Below, piece after piece: positions 1-6,925 of a stretch of DNA of 64,000 nucleotides. A program made the position numbers and the translations under genes. This stretch comes from Acetobacter sp. 46_36 (GTDB lineage: Bacteria; Pseudomonadota; Alphaproteobacteria; RF32; CAG-239). The DNA lies in the NCBI GenBank assembly GCA_001917135.1, contig MNTT01000013.1, positions 62,001-126,000 on the forward strand, read 5' to 3'. Position 1 is the first letter of the stretch; the number at the start of each line of letters is the position of its first letter. Under the pieces are notes generated by a model that was not told the origin of the DNA, did no database searches, and saw only the letters and a program-made list of their open reading frames with translations.

Positions 1-320
1 GAGCCAACGAGTTCCCATCTGCCGGAGCAGCCGAGCTGCTGGAAGACCAACGCATCAATACCGTAGCCGCTGATGCGGGAATCGTGGCTGGATTTGTGTT
101 CTTTCAGGCCGGCATTGTAAAAAGCTTCCAAGCCGAAACGGTCGGTTCTGCCGCCGATAACGCCGGACAAAGACCAGTCTTTGGAGCTGATGCTGTGGCT
201 GGAATCCGTATCAACGAGCGCATAGTTTGCGTCCAAACCGACATACGGGGTTACATCAATAGCTTCCGCGTTTGCGGCAACCATTCCGGCAAGTCCTGCC
301 AATAATAAAACTTTTTTCAT
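1..320 (-). CDS. outer-membrane beta-barrel protein, C-terminus cut by window edge
   Basis: Minus-strand gene starting at 320 and running off the window at base 1; about 106 residues are visible. It opens with a Sec signal peptide (MKKVLLLAGLAGMVAANAEA) followed by alternating strands typical of a small outer-membrane barrel (DVTPYVGLDANYALV, a glycine-rich turn VIGGRTDRFG, then GLEAFYNAGLKE). This resembles the OmpA/Omp25/31 beta-barrel class, but the subfamily cannot be fixed from a fragment. A GAGAGGAA ribosome site lies just before the ATG and a TTGCAA/TAAAGT promoter is about 55 bp upstream. A porin or adhesin role is inference. Confidence 0.7.
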   Translation of the reverse strand, partial: MKKVLLLAGLAGMVAANAEAIDVTPYVGLDANYALVDTDSSHSISSKDWSLSGVIGGRTDRFGLEAFYNAGLKEHKSSHDSRISGYGIDALVFQQLGCSGRWELVG

Positions 321-377
321 CTAAGAGTTCCTCTCAAAAGTTAAGAAATTATCGTTATGGTTAGAAACGATAGCATA

Positions 378-405
378 ACTTTAGTCTATATTTGATTGTT
401 TGCAA
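378..405 (-). promoter_or_regulatory. sigma-70-like promoter of the beta-barrel gene
   Basis: On the minus strand a -35 box TTGCAA (400-405) is followed after 16 bp by TAAAGT (378-383), about 55 bp upstream of the barrel gene. The TTGCAA/T -35 with a preceding GC recurs before several other genes in this window. Confidence 0.5.
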
Positions 406-459
406 GCAAAATTTTTATTTTGGGGCAATGAAAATGGGGATAACCAAGCGATAAAGCGG

Positions 460-605
460 CTGGCGCGGGCAAATTCGGGTGGAGGCTGGTGCGAGGCGTG
501 TGGGGTGGCGCGGGCAAAATCGGGCGGAGGGCTGATGTGGGGTATATGGGGTGGCGCGGGCAAATTCGGGCTGAGGTCAGGAGCGAGGCGTGTGGGGGCA
601 CCAGT
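460..605. repeat. degenerate tandem repeat in the 321-689 gap
   Basis: The gap between the divergent barrel gene and the aldo/keto reductase holds about three imperfect copies of a G-rich unit around GGCGCGGGCAAATTCGGG, alternating with GAGGCGTGTGGGG. Short reading frames here are by-products of the repeat. No RNA gene was recognised. Confidence 0.5.
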
Positions 606-689
606 GCCGGTATGGCAGGATTGCCAGCTTTAATCCCGGCGCGGCGGGGCTATATCATAATAAGTTGAAGATTTGAGGAGGAGGAGAAA

Positions 690-1604
690 ATGCGTTTTAT
701 CAAGCTTAACAACGAAACGGAAATGCCGATTATCGGGCTGGGGACGTGGAAGAGCGAGCCGTCGGAGGCGTATGCGGCGGTACGCTGGGCGTTGAAACTC
801 GGCTATACGCACTTCGATTGCGCGGCGATATACAACAATGAAGAAGCGGTCGGGCAGGCGTTTGCCGACGCCATGGCCGAAGACGGGCTGAAACGGGAGG
901 ATATTTTCGTTACTTCCAAACTGTGGAACAACGCGCACCGTGCCGAAGACGTGGCACCGGCGTTGCAAGAAATGCTGACGCGGCTGAAGCTGGAATATCT
1001 GGATTTGTTTTTGATGCATTGGCCGGTGGCGCAGAAAAAAGAAGCGCTGATGCCGCTTACGGCCGACGATATGCTGCCGTTGTCCGAGGCGCCGATTGCC
1101 GATACATGGCAGGCGATGGAGGAATTGTACAAAGAGGGAAAGGCCAAGGCAATCGGCGTTTCCAACTTCGGCGAAAAAAGCCTGACCGAACTGGCGATGA
1201 CTTCGGAAATCAATCCGATGGTCAACCAGGTGGAGAGCCATCCTTATCTGCCGCAGGAGGAACTGCAGGCCTATTGCCAGAAAAATATGATTGCGCTGAC
1301 GGCTTATTCTCCTCTCGGATCGGGCAGCAGCGTTATGCTGGAGGATCCGGTTATTGACCGGATTGCGGAAAAAAACAATGCGACGCCGGCACAGATTTTG
1401 CTGGCTTGGAATATGCAGCGCGGCGTAGCGGTCATTCCGAAGGCGGTTGAAGAGAAACACCTACGCGAGAATCTGGCGGCTCTTAACGTTGAACTTGACG
1501 CCGGGGATATGGCCGCCATCGCTTCCATCGGCAAGAACGAGCGCTTTCTGACGGCAGACGTATTTGAAATCGGGCCGTACCAGGGTATGGATATTTTTGC
1601 GTGA
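690..1604 (+). CDS. aldo/keto reductase
   Basis: NAD(P)H-dependent aldo/keto reductase of 304 residues, the usual single-domain TIM-barrel length. The catalytic tetrad is visible: Asp43 and Tyr48 (HFDCAAIYNNE), Lys77 (VTSKLW) and His110 (LMHWPV). The loop AIGVSNFGE and the nucleotide-binding segment near the C-terminus (VIPKAVEEKHLREN) are also present. It reduces aldehydes or ketones in the cytosol; the substrate cannot be read from sequence. The start follows a strong GAGGAGGAG ribosome site. It appears to be a single-gene unit. Confidence 0.92.
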   Translation: MRFIKLNNETEMPIIGLGTWKSEPSEAYAAVRWALKLGYTHFDCAAIYNNEEAVGQAFADAMAEDGLKREDIFVTSKLWNNAHRAEDVAPALQEMLTRLKLEYLDLFLMHWPVAQKKEALMPLTADDMLPLSEAPIADTWQAMEELYKEGKAKAIGVSNFGEKSLTELAMTSEINPMVNQVESHPYLPQEELQAYCQKNMIALTAYSPLGSGSSVMLEDPVIDRIAEKNNATPAQILLAWNMQRGVAVIPKAVEEKHLRENLAALNVELDAGDMAAIASIGKNERFLTADVFEIGPYQGMDIFA

Positions 1605-1654
1605 TGAGGGGCTGTTCCTGTGTCTGACACGCCAAACCGGCAAAAGGTATTTTG

Positions 1655-1682
1655 TTGACAGGGGTGGATTTTTTGCTATAAT
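1655..1682 (+). promoter_or_regulatory. consensus sigma-70 promoter
   Basis: TTGACA (1655-1660), 16 bp, TATAAT (1677-1682), about 45 bp upstream of the gene at 1727. Both hexamers match consensus exactly, suggesting strong constitutive expression. Confidence 0.75.
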
Positions 1683-1726
1683 ATTTTTCAGCTTAGCTAC
1701 AGAACGAATAACAGAGGAGAATAAAA

Positions 1727-2203
1727 ATGTTTGGCAAAAAGCTGGAAATAAAAATCGATAAAATGCCCGCCATAAACAAAAGCGGCAAGATTGATATGCG
1801 TGGAAAAGAAAATGCCGTGGAGGCAACGGTTACCAATTTATCAGACTCTGACCGGGTTTTGAAAGTTTCCTGTTATATATATCTGGATAATGATCCGGAT
1901 TTCCCGGATATTCCGTATTTAGAGGTCAAGATGGCTTTTAAAGATGGCATCGAGGAAGTCAAAGATTCATGGTCGCGTAGAATAGAGCAGGAACATGCAA
2001 GCGGCGATGTGATTTTGCAGGAAGGAATGGTAAAATTGCGCAATGAAAAAGGGAAACTGTATACGCCTGTTTATAAAGCCATGAAGAAAATGAGCGAGGA
2101 GATTGCCAGGAAGGAAGCAATGTTCGCCAAGGAAACGGACAAAAGCCGGTTTGAGGCGCTAATGTCTGACTTTGCCAAAAAGAAAAGATGGTGGAGCCGG
2201 TAG
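1727..2203 (+). CDS. hypothetical cytosolic protein, 158 aa
   Basis: I do not recognise this family. The protein is soluble, with no signal peptide or membrane segment. The first half looks beta-rich (KLEIKID, VEATVTNLSDSDRVLKVSCYIYLD) and could be an immunoglobulin-like or C2-like fold. The second half is a charged helix (EEIARKEAMFAKETDKSRFEAL) ending in a basic WWSR tail. The start is supported by an AGAGGAG ribosome site 8 bases before the ATG, and a consensus promoter lies just upstream. It stands alone; the next gene is convergent. Confidence 0.75.
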   Translation: MFGKKLEIKIDKMPAINKSGKIDMRGKENAVEATVTNLSDSDRVLKVSCYIYLDNDPDFPDIPYLEVKMAFKDGIEEVKDSWSRRIEQEHASGDVILQEGMVKLRNEKGKLYTPVYKAMKKMSEEIARKEAMFAKETDKSRFEALMSDFAKKKRWWSR

Positions 2204-2374
2204 AGCCGCCAGAACAGGCCAAATCCGGCAGAATAAGCCGAGCAGGCAGAACAAGCCGAACCCGGCAGCGCCGGCCGGGCAGACAGAACTGGCGCAAGTA
2301 GAACAGGTAGCGCTGCCAGAACAGGCGGGGCGGAGATGCGGCGGCAAGGCCGGCAGCGGGGCGCGGAAAAAGAC

Positions 2375-3673
2375 CTATTTTATCCGCCGGCGCCCGGTTT
2401 CGGTTATCCGGTGGCGCACGGCCTCGGCAAAGACGCGCGGCAGGTCGGACAATACGGCCGGGTGCAGGTGCTGCGGTTCGATGCCCATATAGCACGCCAG
2501 ACTGACGAAATCTTCAAAGCGGAGAGCGTATTTCGGCGTCATCAGCTGCAACATATTCAGACAGTCGGCGCGGACGGACTTGTCGATAAAAATCCCTTCG
2601 GAACTGATGGCCGTCGGAATGCCGGCGCTGACGGTTTCGCAGCAGGAATACGTGTCGGACGTGTGGACGGCGAGCGTGTTGCCGTAGCCGAGAACGGCGG
2701 GGTATATGTTGCCGAGCTTCTTCAATTTGGCAAAGTCATCTTCATGCCTGCCGGAGTATATGCGCCAAACTTTTCGTTCGGCATCGCTGCCGGCGATGTT
2801 TTTGCAGTTTTGAAAAATAATGTCAGGCGCTGACAGTGCCGCTTCGTACAAATAATCGGTAACGTCGTTCGGCGTGCGGGGGCCGTTGACGATAGCCACG
2901 CCGTAACCGTGGCGCACCAGGGCGACGCATTTTTCGAACAGGCTTTTGGCGTAATTGACATTGAAAACGATTTCGCTGCCTTCGACACGTCCGCCGAGGC
3001 AGATGACGACTTTTTTGCTTTTGCGGGTGAAGTTTCTGAGTTTGGCAATTTGTTGTTTCAATACCGGTTCGCGCGGCGTTTTCTTCAACTTTTCGTCCAG
3101 TTCTGCCTTGCGGGCGAGAACGCCGGCCATGGTGAATTTGTGGACGGTGCCGACGGTAATCAGGGTTTTCTGGCGCAGCTTTTTGTTTTGCAGAAGGCGG
3201 ATGCGCGAATAAAACGTCAGCAGGTGTTTGGGAACGTTGACGAGGTCGACGTATTTGTAATTGTGCAGCCGGCTGATGAGGACGACGGTAAAAATTTTGC
3301 CGAGATTGTGCCGGCGGTAGTATTCCTTGACGGCGCGGCACAGCATATCGGCGTTTTTGTCGGCGGCGCCGCTTTCGGTCAGGTTATAGGCGGTTATGAA
3401 AACGCGGGGCACGGCAGGAAGCTGCGGCAGGCGGGCATCCAACAGCGCAAATATTTCATTCTGAAAACTGCGGTAGCTGCCGAAATGCGCATAGCAGAGC
3501 GACTCGCGCATATCGTCGACGGTTTCGGCGCCGGACGGCAGCAACAGGCATTTTTCGGCCGGGAGTGCGGTTTTAGAATTTTTGTTGATGGCATCCAGCG
3601 CGCCGAGAAGCTGGTTGCGGCATCCCATATACGGAGTGTCGACGGCAAAAGCCAAAAGCGTGTCTTTTTTCAT
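2375..3673 (-). CDS. ELM1/DUF1022-like putative glycosyltransferase
   Basis: Protein of 432 residues resembling the mitochondrial-fission ELM1 (DUF1022) family, which has a glycosyltransferase-B-like fold. Supporting segments are CLGGRVEGSEIVFN, a GYGVAIVNGPRTPNDVTDYLYEAA helix region, IYSGRHEDDF, and the C-terminal DTYSCCETVSAGIPTAIS, which resembles the family's nucleotide-sugar site pattern (DSxxMxSEAxxTGKPV). The start at 3673 is preferred over an upstream in-frame ATG at 3736 because that one lies inside the preceding gene, while a GGAG site precedes 3673. It is 14 bp downstream of the gene at 3688-4362 and probably co-transcribed with it. Its function is unproven; an envelope-glycan role is inference. 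Confidence 0.7.
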   Translation of the reverse strand: MKKDTLLAFAVDTPYMGCRNQLLGALDAINKNSKTALPAEKCLLLPSGAETVDDMRESLCYAHFGSYRSFQNEIFALLDARLPQLPAVPRVFITAYNLTESGAADKNADMLCRAVKEYYRRHNLGKIFTVVLISRLHNYKYVDLVNVPKHLLTFYSRIRLLQNKKLRQKTLITVGTVHKFTMAGVLARKAELDEKLKKTPREPVLKQQIAKLRNFTRKSKKVVICLGGRVEGSEIVFNVNYAKSLFEKCVALVRHGYGVAIVNGPRTPNDVTDYLYEAALSAPDIIFQNCKNIAGSDAERKVWRIYSGRHEDDFAKLKKLGNIYPAVLGYGNTLAVHTSDTYSCCETVSAGIPTAISSEGIFIDKSVRADCLNMLQLMTPKYALRFEDFVSLACYMGIEPQHLHPAVLSDLPRVFAEAVRHRITETGRRRIK

Positions 3674-3687
3674 ACCGGCACTCCGCT

Positions 3688-4362
3688 TTAGCCGTTTGCC
3701 CGGGCAGCGCCAAGCAGGAACGGGCGGGCGCACCAAAACAGCTTTTGCAGCAGTTCGTCGCGGTTGATGGTTATGACGTTGTCCGCAGGCAGCATCTTTA
3801 ATACGATGGTTACGTCTAAGTTGACGTTGAGCTTCATCAGCGACAGCATTTTGATGAAACTGGCGAGAATGACCGTGTTTTCCAGCGACGAGGCGTGAAA
3901 AACGTATTTCCGGCCGGGGTTGGACAGGTGCAGGGTTATGGTATTTTCAATATAATCGTTTTTGACGTCCAGCCCGAGGTAGCTCAGCGATTGGATATCC
4001 TTGTACATGGCGTTTTTATCCATTTCAATCAGGCGCAGGACATAATCCGCGGCTACGGTAAACGAAAAGTACGGGCGGTATTTTTCCAATGCCTGCTTGT
4101 AATCGGCGACTTTGAAAACGCCTTGCAGGGGGAGGGCGTTTCTGCCTTCAAGGCTGAGGAGTGCCGCAAAGAGAAAGCAAGAAGGATTTTCATGTTCGGG
4201 GCGAATCAGAACGGTTTCGTTGTCCCGGTTTGCCTTTGCCAGGTCGCGGGCCTGCTTTTGCAGCTGCCTGAAATCGACGGCTTCCGGGGTGCGCAGGTTA
4301 AAGACGGGGTAATTCTGACCCTGAAAAGCATCGTTTTGGTTTTCATCGAAAATTATTTCCAT
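3688..4362 (-). CDS. hypothetical protein paired with ELM1-like gene, 224 aa
   Basis: I do not recognise this family. It is a soluble, mixed alpha/beta protein without signal peptide. It begins MEIIFDENQND and has a conserved-looking middle (LIRPEHENPSCFLFAALLSL) and a hydrophobic C-terminal half (TVILASFIKMLSLMKLNVNLD). An AGGAAAGGAT ribosome site precedes the ATG. It sits 14 bp upstream of the ELM1-like gene on the same strand, so a shared pathway is likely but not shown. Confidence 0.7.
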   Translation of the reverse strand: MEIIFDENQNDAFQGQNYPVFNLRTPEAVDFRQLQKQARDLAKANRDNETVLIRPEHENPSCFLFAALLSLEGRNALPLQGVFKVADYKQALEKYRPYFSFTVAADYVLRLIEMDKNAMYKDIQSLSYLGLDVKNDYIENTITLHLSNPGRKYVFHASSLENTVILASFIKMLSLMKLNVNLDVTIVLKMLPADNVITINRDELLQKLFWCARPFLLGAARANG

Positions 4363-4730
4363 CTTTTTATCCTTTCCTGCTGCATTATGTGAAGAGCGGC
4401 GGGGGTTCTCCGCCGATATGAGGAAAATATAGCGCTTATTTGCTAATAAAGACTTAAAAAGCGGGCGGGGCGCCGTGTTTTTTGCGGGAGGGGGAGCGGA
4501 GATGCGGAACGCTGCGTTTTTGCGGGTTACGGAGGAGAGCGGGCAGTGCGTTATGCGGGAATACGGAGGAGAACGGACGATGCTTTATGCGGGAATATGA
4601 AGGAGAGCGGGCAGTGCGGTATGAGGGAATACGGAAGGGCAGCGGCGGTGAGGAGATAGCGGCGTGGCGACAGGTCGCGGCGATGGGGAGATAGTGGGTG
4701 GCGGCGGGTCAGCGGGTTGTGGGCGACAGG
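4363..4730. repeat. intergenic gap with degenerate tandem repeat
   Basis: The 368-bp gap between the ELM1-like operon (minus) and the end of queH (minus) holds several imperfect copies of a unit of about 35 bp around GCGGGAATACGGAGGAGA (4490-4640), then short GTGGCGAC/GGCGGGTCAGCGG repeats. The leader near 4395-4415 can form a GGCGG/CCGCC hairpin upstream of the ELM1-like operon. I see no gene. Confidence 0.45.
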
Positions 4731-5423
4731 TCAGCGGCTGGTGCGCATGGAATAAACGCAGCCGCAATAATCCTGATTATACAGCCCCAGTTCTTTTATC
4801 AGAGCGAGGCGGGCTTCCTGCATGCCGTGTTTGCGGCCTTCTATTTCCAGATACGGGACGCCGGTCTTTGCGGAAGCGCGGGCGGCGGCGGCATTAACCT
4901 GCGCCAGATTTTTCCAGCGCGAAACGCCCAGAACAGAGGCGACGGCAGCGAAACCGTTGGCTTTGGCGTAATCCATCACTTTTTTCAGGCGTAACTCAAA
5001 ACAGACGGAGCAGCGGGCGCCGCGTTCAGGCTCGTCTTTATAGGGCAGGGTGGTTTGAAGCCAGTTTTCAGGGTCGTAGGAGAGTTCCGTGAACGGAATG
5101 TTCCAAGTTGCGCAGAGCTGCTTTTGTTCATCGCGGCGCTTTTTATATTCGGAGGCGGGGTGAATGTTCGGATTGTAAAACGCCACGGTGAAATCCGTGC
5201 CGTCTTCATGAAGCTTTTTGATGACGGCGCAGGCACACGGCGCACAACAGGAAAGGAGGAGCAGCCGTCCTGCCGCAGATGCGGCGGGGTGTGGAGTAAC
5301 AGATGATATCTGCCCGGATGCGGCCGGAGGCGTCGTCTTCCCGGGGGCGGGCGTTTTGGCAGATGCCGGAGTTTGGGCGTTATCAGATACGGAAGTCATC
5401 ATTTTTTCTCTTAAAGTCTTCAT
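4731..5423 (-). CDS. queH: epoxyqueuosine reductase QueH
   Basis: Last-step enzyme of queuosine tRNA modification: it reduces epoxyqueuosine to queuosine and is the non-cobalamin alternative to QueG. The family's metal-binding cysteines are all visible: Cys59, Cys60 and Cys63 (SCCAPC), Cys138 and Cys141 (RCSVC), Cys220 and Cys222 (YCGC). The family core starts near residue 53; the first 50 residues are an Ala/Pro/Thr-rich extension not expected in QueH. Translation may instead begin at Met8 or Met9, where an AAGAGA site is present. Upstream lies a long structured region that could be its leader or a separate RNA. Confidence 0.93.
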   Translation of the reverse strand: MKTLREKMMTSVSDNAQTPASAKTPAPGKTTPPAASGQISSVTPHPAASAAGRLLLLSCCAPCACAVIKKLHEDGTDFTVAFYNPNIHPASEYKKRRDEQKQLCATWNIPFTELSYDPENWLQTTLPYKDEPERGARCSVCFELRLKKVMDYAKANGFAAVASVLGVSRWKNLAQVNAAAARASAKTGVPYLEIEGRKHGMQEARLALIKELGLYNQDYCGCVYSMRTSR

Positions 5424-5476
5424 TGGCGGTGCGCTTGCGGCAGCAGCCGGGCGCCCGGTTTGACCTGCGGTGTACT

Positions 5477-5787
5477 CGCATCAATTTGGTTTGATGCGCG
5501 GCGCACTTTGCATTAATCCCAAAAAGCAAGGCGGCCGGGGTATCGCTATGCACTCAAACGGTAGTGCCCCTCCTTATTTGGCGAACCTTATTCGGAGGTA
5601 CCCCGACCATAGGAAATATCGGGGATATATAAAACGGTGTGCGGAATTTCAGGGAGGTGAGTTAAGTTAAGCAGTTCTCTCCCTAAAGCCTTTCACATCA
5701 TTTTTAACGGTGTATATCCACACACCGCCGTTTGAAACGGGATAGCGTACCCCATTTGCAGACGCAAGAACGATGTCCCCGCGTCGG
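5477..5787 (-). ncRNA. putative structured RNA of unknown class upstream of queH
   Basis: This stretch has no plausible gene but dense complementary pairing. An outer helix joins GGGGTATCGCTAT (5537-5549) to ATAGCGTACCCC (5742-5753). A 10-bp helix joins 5635-5644 to 5718-5727. Local hairpins occur at 5550-5567, 5569-5598, 5601-5624, 5651-5684 and 5477-5498. A possible 7-bp pseudoknot joins CAAACGG (5555-5561) to CCGTTTG (5728-5734). The one non-Watson-Crick pair in the 10-bp helix is G-U on the minus strand but C-A on the plus strand, favouring minus-strand transcription towards queH. RNase P, tmRNA, SRP and common riboswitch signatures were looked for and not found. Existence and ends are inferred. 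Confidence 0.4.
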
Positions 5788-5793
5788 ATATAG

Positions 5794-5822
5794 TCATTAC
5801 ATCATATATTATTAACATTCAA
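5794..5822 (-). promoter_or_regulatory. candidate promoter of the structured region and queH
   Basis: Minus strand TTGAAT (5817-5822), 17 bp, TAATGA (5794-5799), in an A/T-rich tract. It would place the 5' end near 5787, just before the first hairpin (GACGC/GCGTC, 5761-5785). Confidence 0.4.
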
Positions 5823-5924
5823 GCAAAAAATATTTTATCCGAAATGGCGGGGGACGGTCAGGGAGACCCGCGCTGCCAGCCGTTTTGCGACGGCAGAAGA
5901 AAAGGCTTTATCACGGGCAGGAGA

Positions 5925-5962
5925 ATTCAGAAAAACAAAAAGGGTTTGCTTTTGCAAACCCT
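5925..5962 (-). terminator. rho-independent terminator of tRNA-Ala(CGC)
   Basis: Perfect hairpin AGGGTTTGC-TTTT-GCAAACCCT (5941-5962) followed on the minus strand by a T-rich tract (5925-5940). It begins 10 bp after the tRNA 3' end. Confidence 0.8.
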
Positions 5963-5971
5963 TGTCCTAAC

Positions 5972-6047
5972 TGGTGGAGGTAAGGGGGATCGAACCCCTG
6001 ACCTATTGATTGCGAACCAATCGCTCTCCCATCTGAGCTATACCCCC
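5972..6047 (-). tRNA. tRNA-Ala (anticodon CGC)
   Basis: Complete 76-nt cloverleaf including encoded CCA: acceptor GGGGGTA/TACCTCC with the G3-U70 alanine identity pair, D-arm GCTC/GAGC, anticodon loop TTCGCAA (CGC reads GCG), and T-loop TTCGATC. A TTGTTT/TAAACG promoter is possible 20-40 bp upstream and a terminator follows. Confidence 0.95.
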
Positions 6048-6378
6048 GCAACGCAGATACGTTTACACCCTAAAAAAATAAAAAACAAGTCTTTTTTACG
6101 CCTATGGAAAAATTTTTCTCCACTTGCTCCCTTTTCGTCCGCTCCGTCTGCGCCGGCTTCATTCGCAGCGGTTCCATTTGCAGCGGTTCTGCCCGCGTTG
6201 AACTCATCTCTTCTGTTCCGCCCTCTTTTACTTTGCCCGTTCCGCTTTTTTCTGCCCCGCTGCCGGCGCTTGTTTTTTAACAGCCGGCACCTTCTCCAAC
6301 AGTCGCCCCTCATCTTTAACAACTGCCCCCTCTTCTTTAACAGCCTTCCTTTTTTTTAACAAAAGGCAAAAATTTTGC
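6048..6378. other. gap between the two divergent tRNA-Ala genes
   Basis: No gene or RNA recognised. The plus strand is pyrimidine-rich with irregular short repeats: CAGCGGTTC/CAGCGGTTCTG near 6165-6190, and several CTTTAACA/CCCCTC copies between 6280 and 6360. The reading frames across it are low-complexity and cross the tRNA. Confidence 0.4.
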
Positions 6379-6407
6379 TTGCAATTTAAAAAATATGCCG
6401 CTATAAG
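6379..6407 (+). promoter_or_regulatory. promoter of tRNA-Ala(GGC)
   Basis: TTGCAA (6379-6384), 17 bp, TATAAG (6402-6407), ending about 19 bp before the tRNA. It matches the GCTTGCAA-type promoters elsewhere in the window. Confidence 0.65.
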
Positions 6408-6425
6408 GTCATCTGTTCTCATAAC

Positions 6426-6501
<76 letters not shown>

Positions 6502-6584
6502 GTTATCAGAAAGGGCTTGCCGTTTGTGCAGGTCCTTTAATTTTATCAAAATTAAATTTGTTTTGTTGCGCTTTGCATTTTGGG

Positions 6585-6725
6585 CAGACGGGGAAGATTT
6601 AACCGGCGGGGAAGATTAGGCAGGCGGAGAAAATTTAACCGGCAGAGAAAATTAGGCAGGTGGAGAAAATTTGGCTGGCGGAGGGAAATTTGCTGGCGGA
6701 GGAGATTTGACAGATGCCCTTTTTT
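6585..6725. repeat. degenerate 16-20 bp tandem repeat
   Basis: About seven imperfect copies of a purine-rich unit alternating GGCGGGGAAGATT and AACCGGCAGAGAAAATT fill the gap between tRNA-Ala(GGC) and the dxs promoter. No coding potential beyond basic low-complexity peptides. Confidence 0.55.
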
Positions 6726-6787
6726 AGCGGGGCGGAGGAAAATTTGGGCTCATACGAGAAAAAGTTTTACCGGAGCGAAAATAATAC

Positions 6788-6818
6788 TTGACTTAGAGCA
6801 AACTCTAAATGTTAGAGT
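6788..6818 (+). promoter_or_regulatory. MerR-family-type operator/promoter upstream of dxs
   Basis: TTGACT (6788-6793) and TAGAGT (6813-6818) are separated by 19 bp, longer than the optimal 17. The spacer carries a perfect inverted repeat TTAGAG-CAAA-CTCTAA (6793-6808). This architecture is characteristic of promoters activated by MerR-family regulators, which twist the DNA to realign the hexamers. The sequence resembles sites of the aldehyde/electrophile-sensing NmlR/AdhR subgroup. The dxs start is about 107 bp downstream. No MerR gene lies in this window. Confidence 0.65.
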
Positions 6819-6925
6819 AGCGGCAGAATCGGGATGGGACGGTTTTGCACTTTCGTGTTTCCGGTTGCTTTTGCCGGAACGGCATCCTATATTGTGATAA
6901 ACATTAACTACAGAGAGGGAAGAAC

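Noticed and set aside
5461..5820. RNase P RNA, tmRNA, SRP RNA or 6S RNA
   Set aside because: No GAGGAAAGTCC-type core, no tmRNA tRNA-like ends or tag codons, no GGAAGCAGC SRP loop, and no 6S single-long-hairpin layout. Only an unclassified structure remains.
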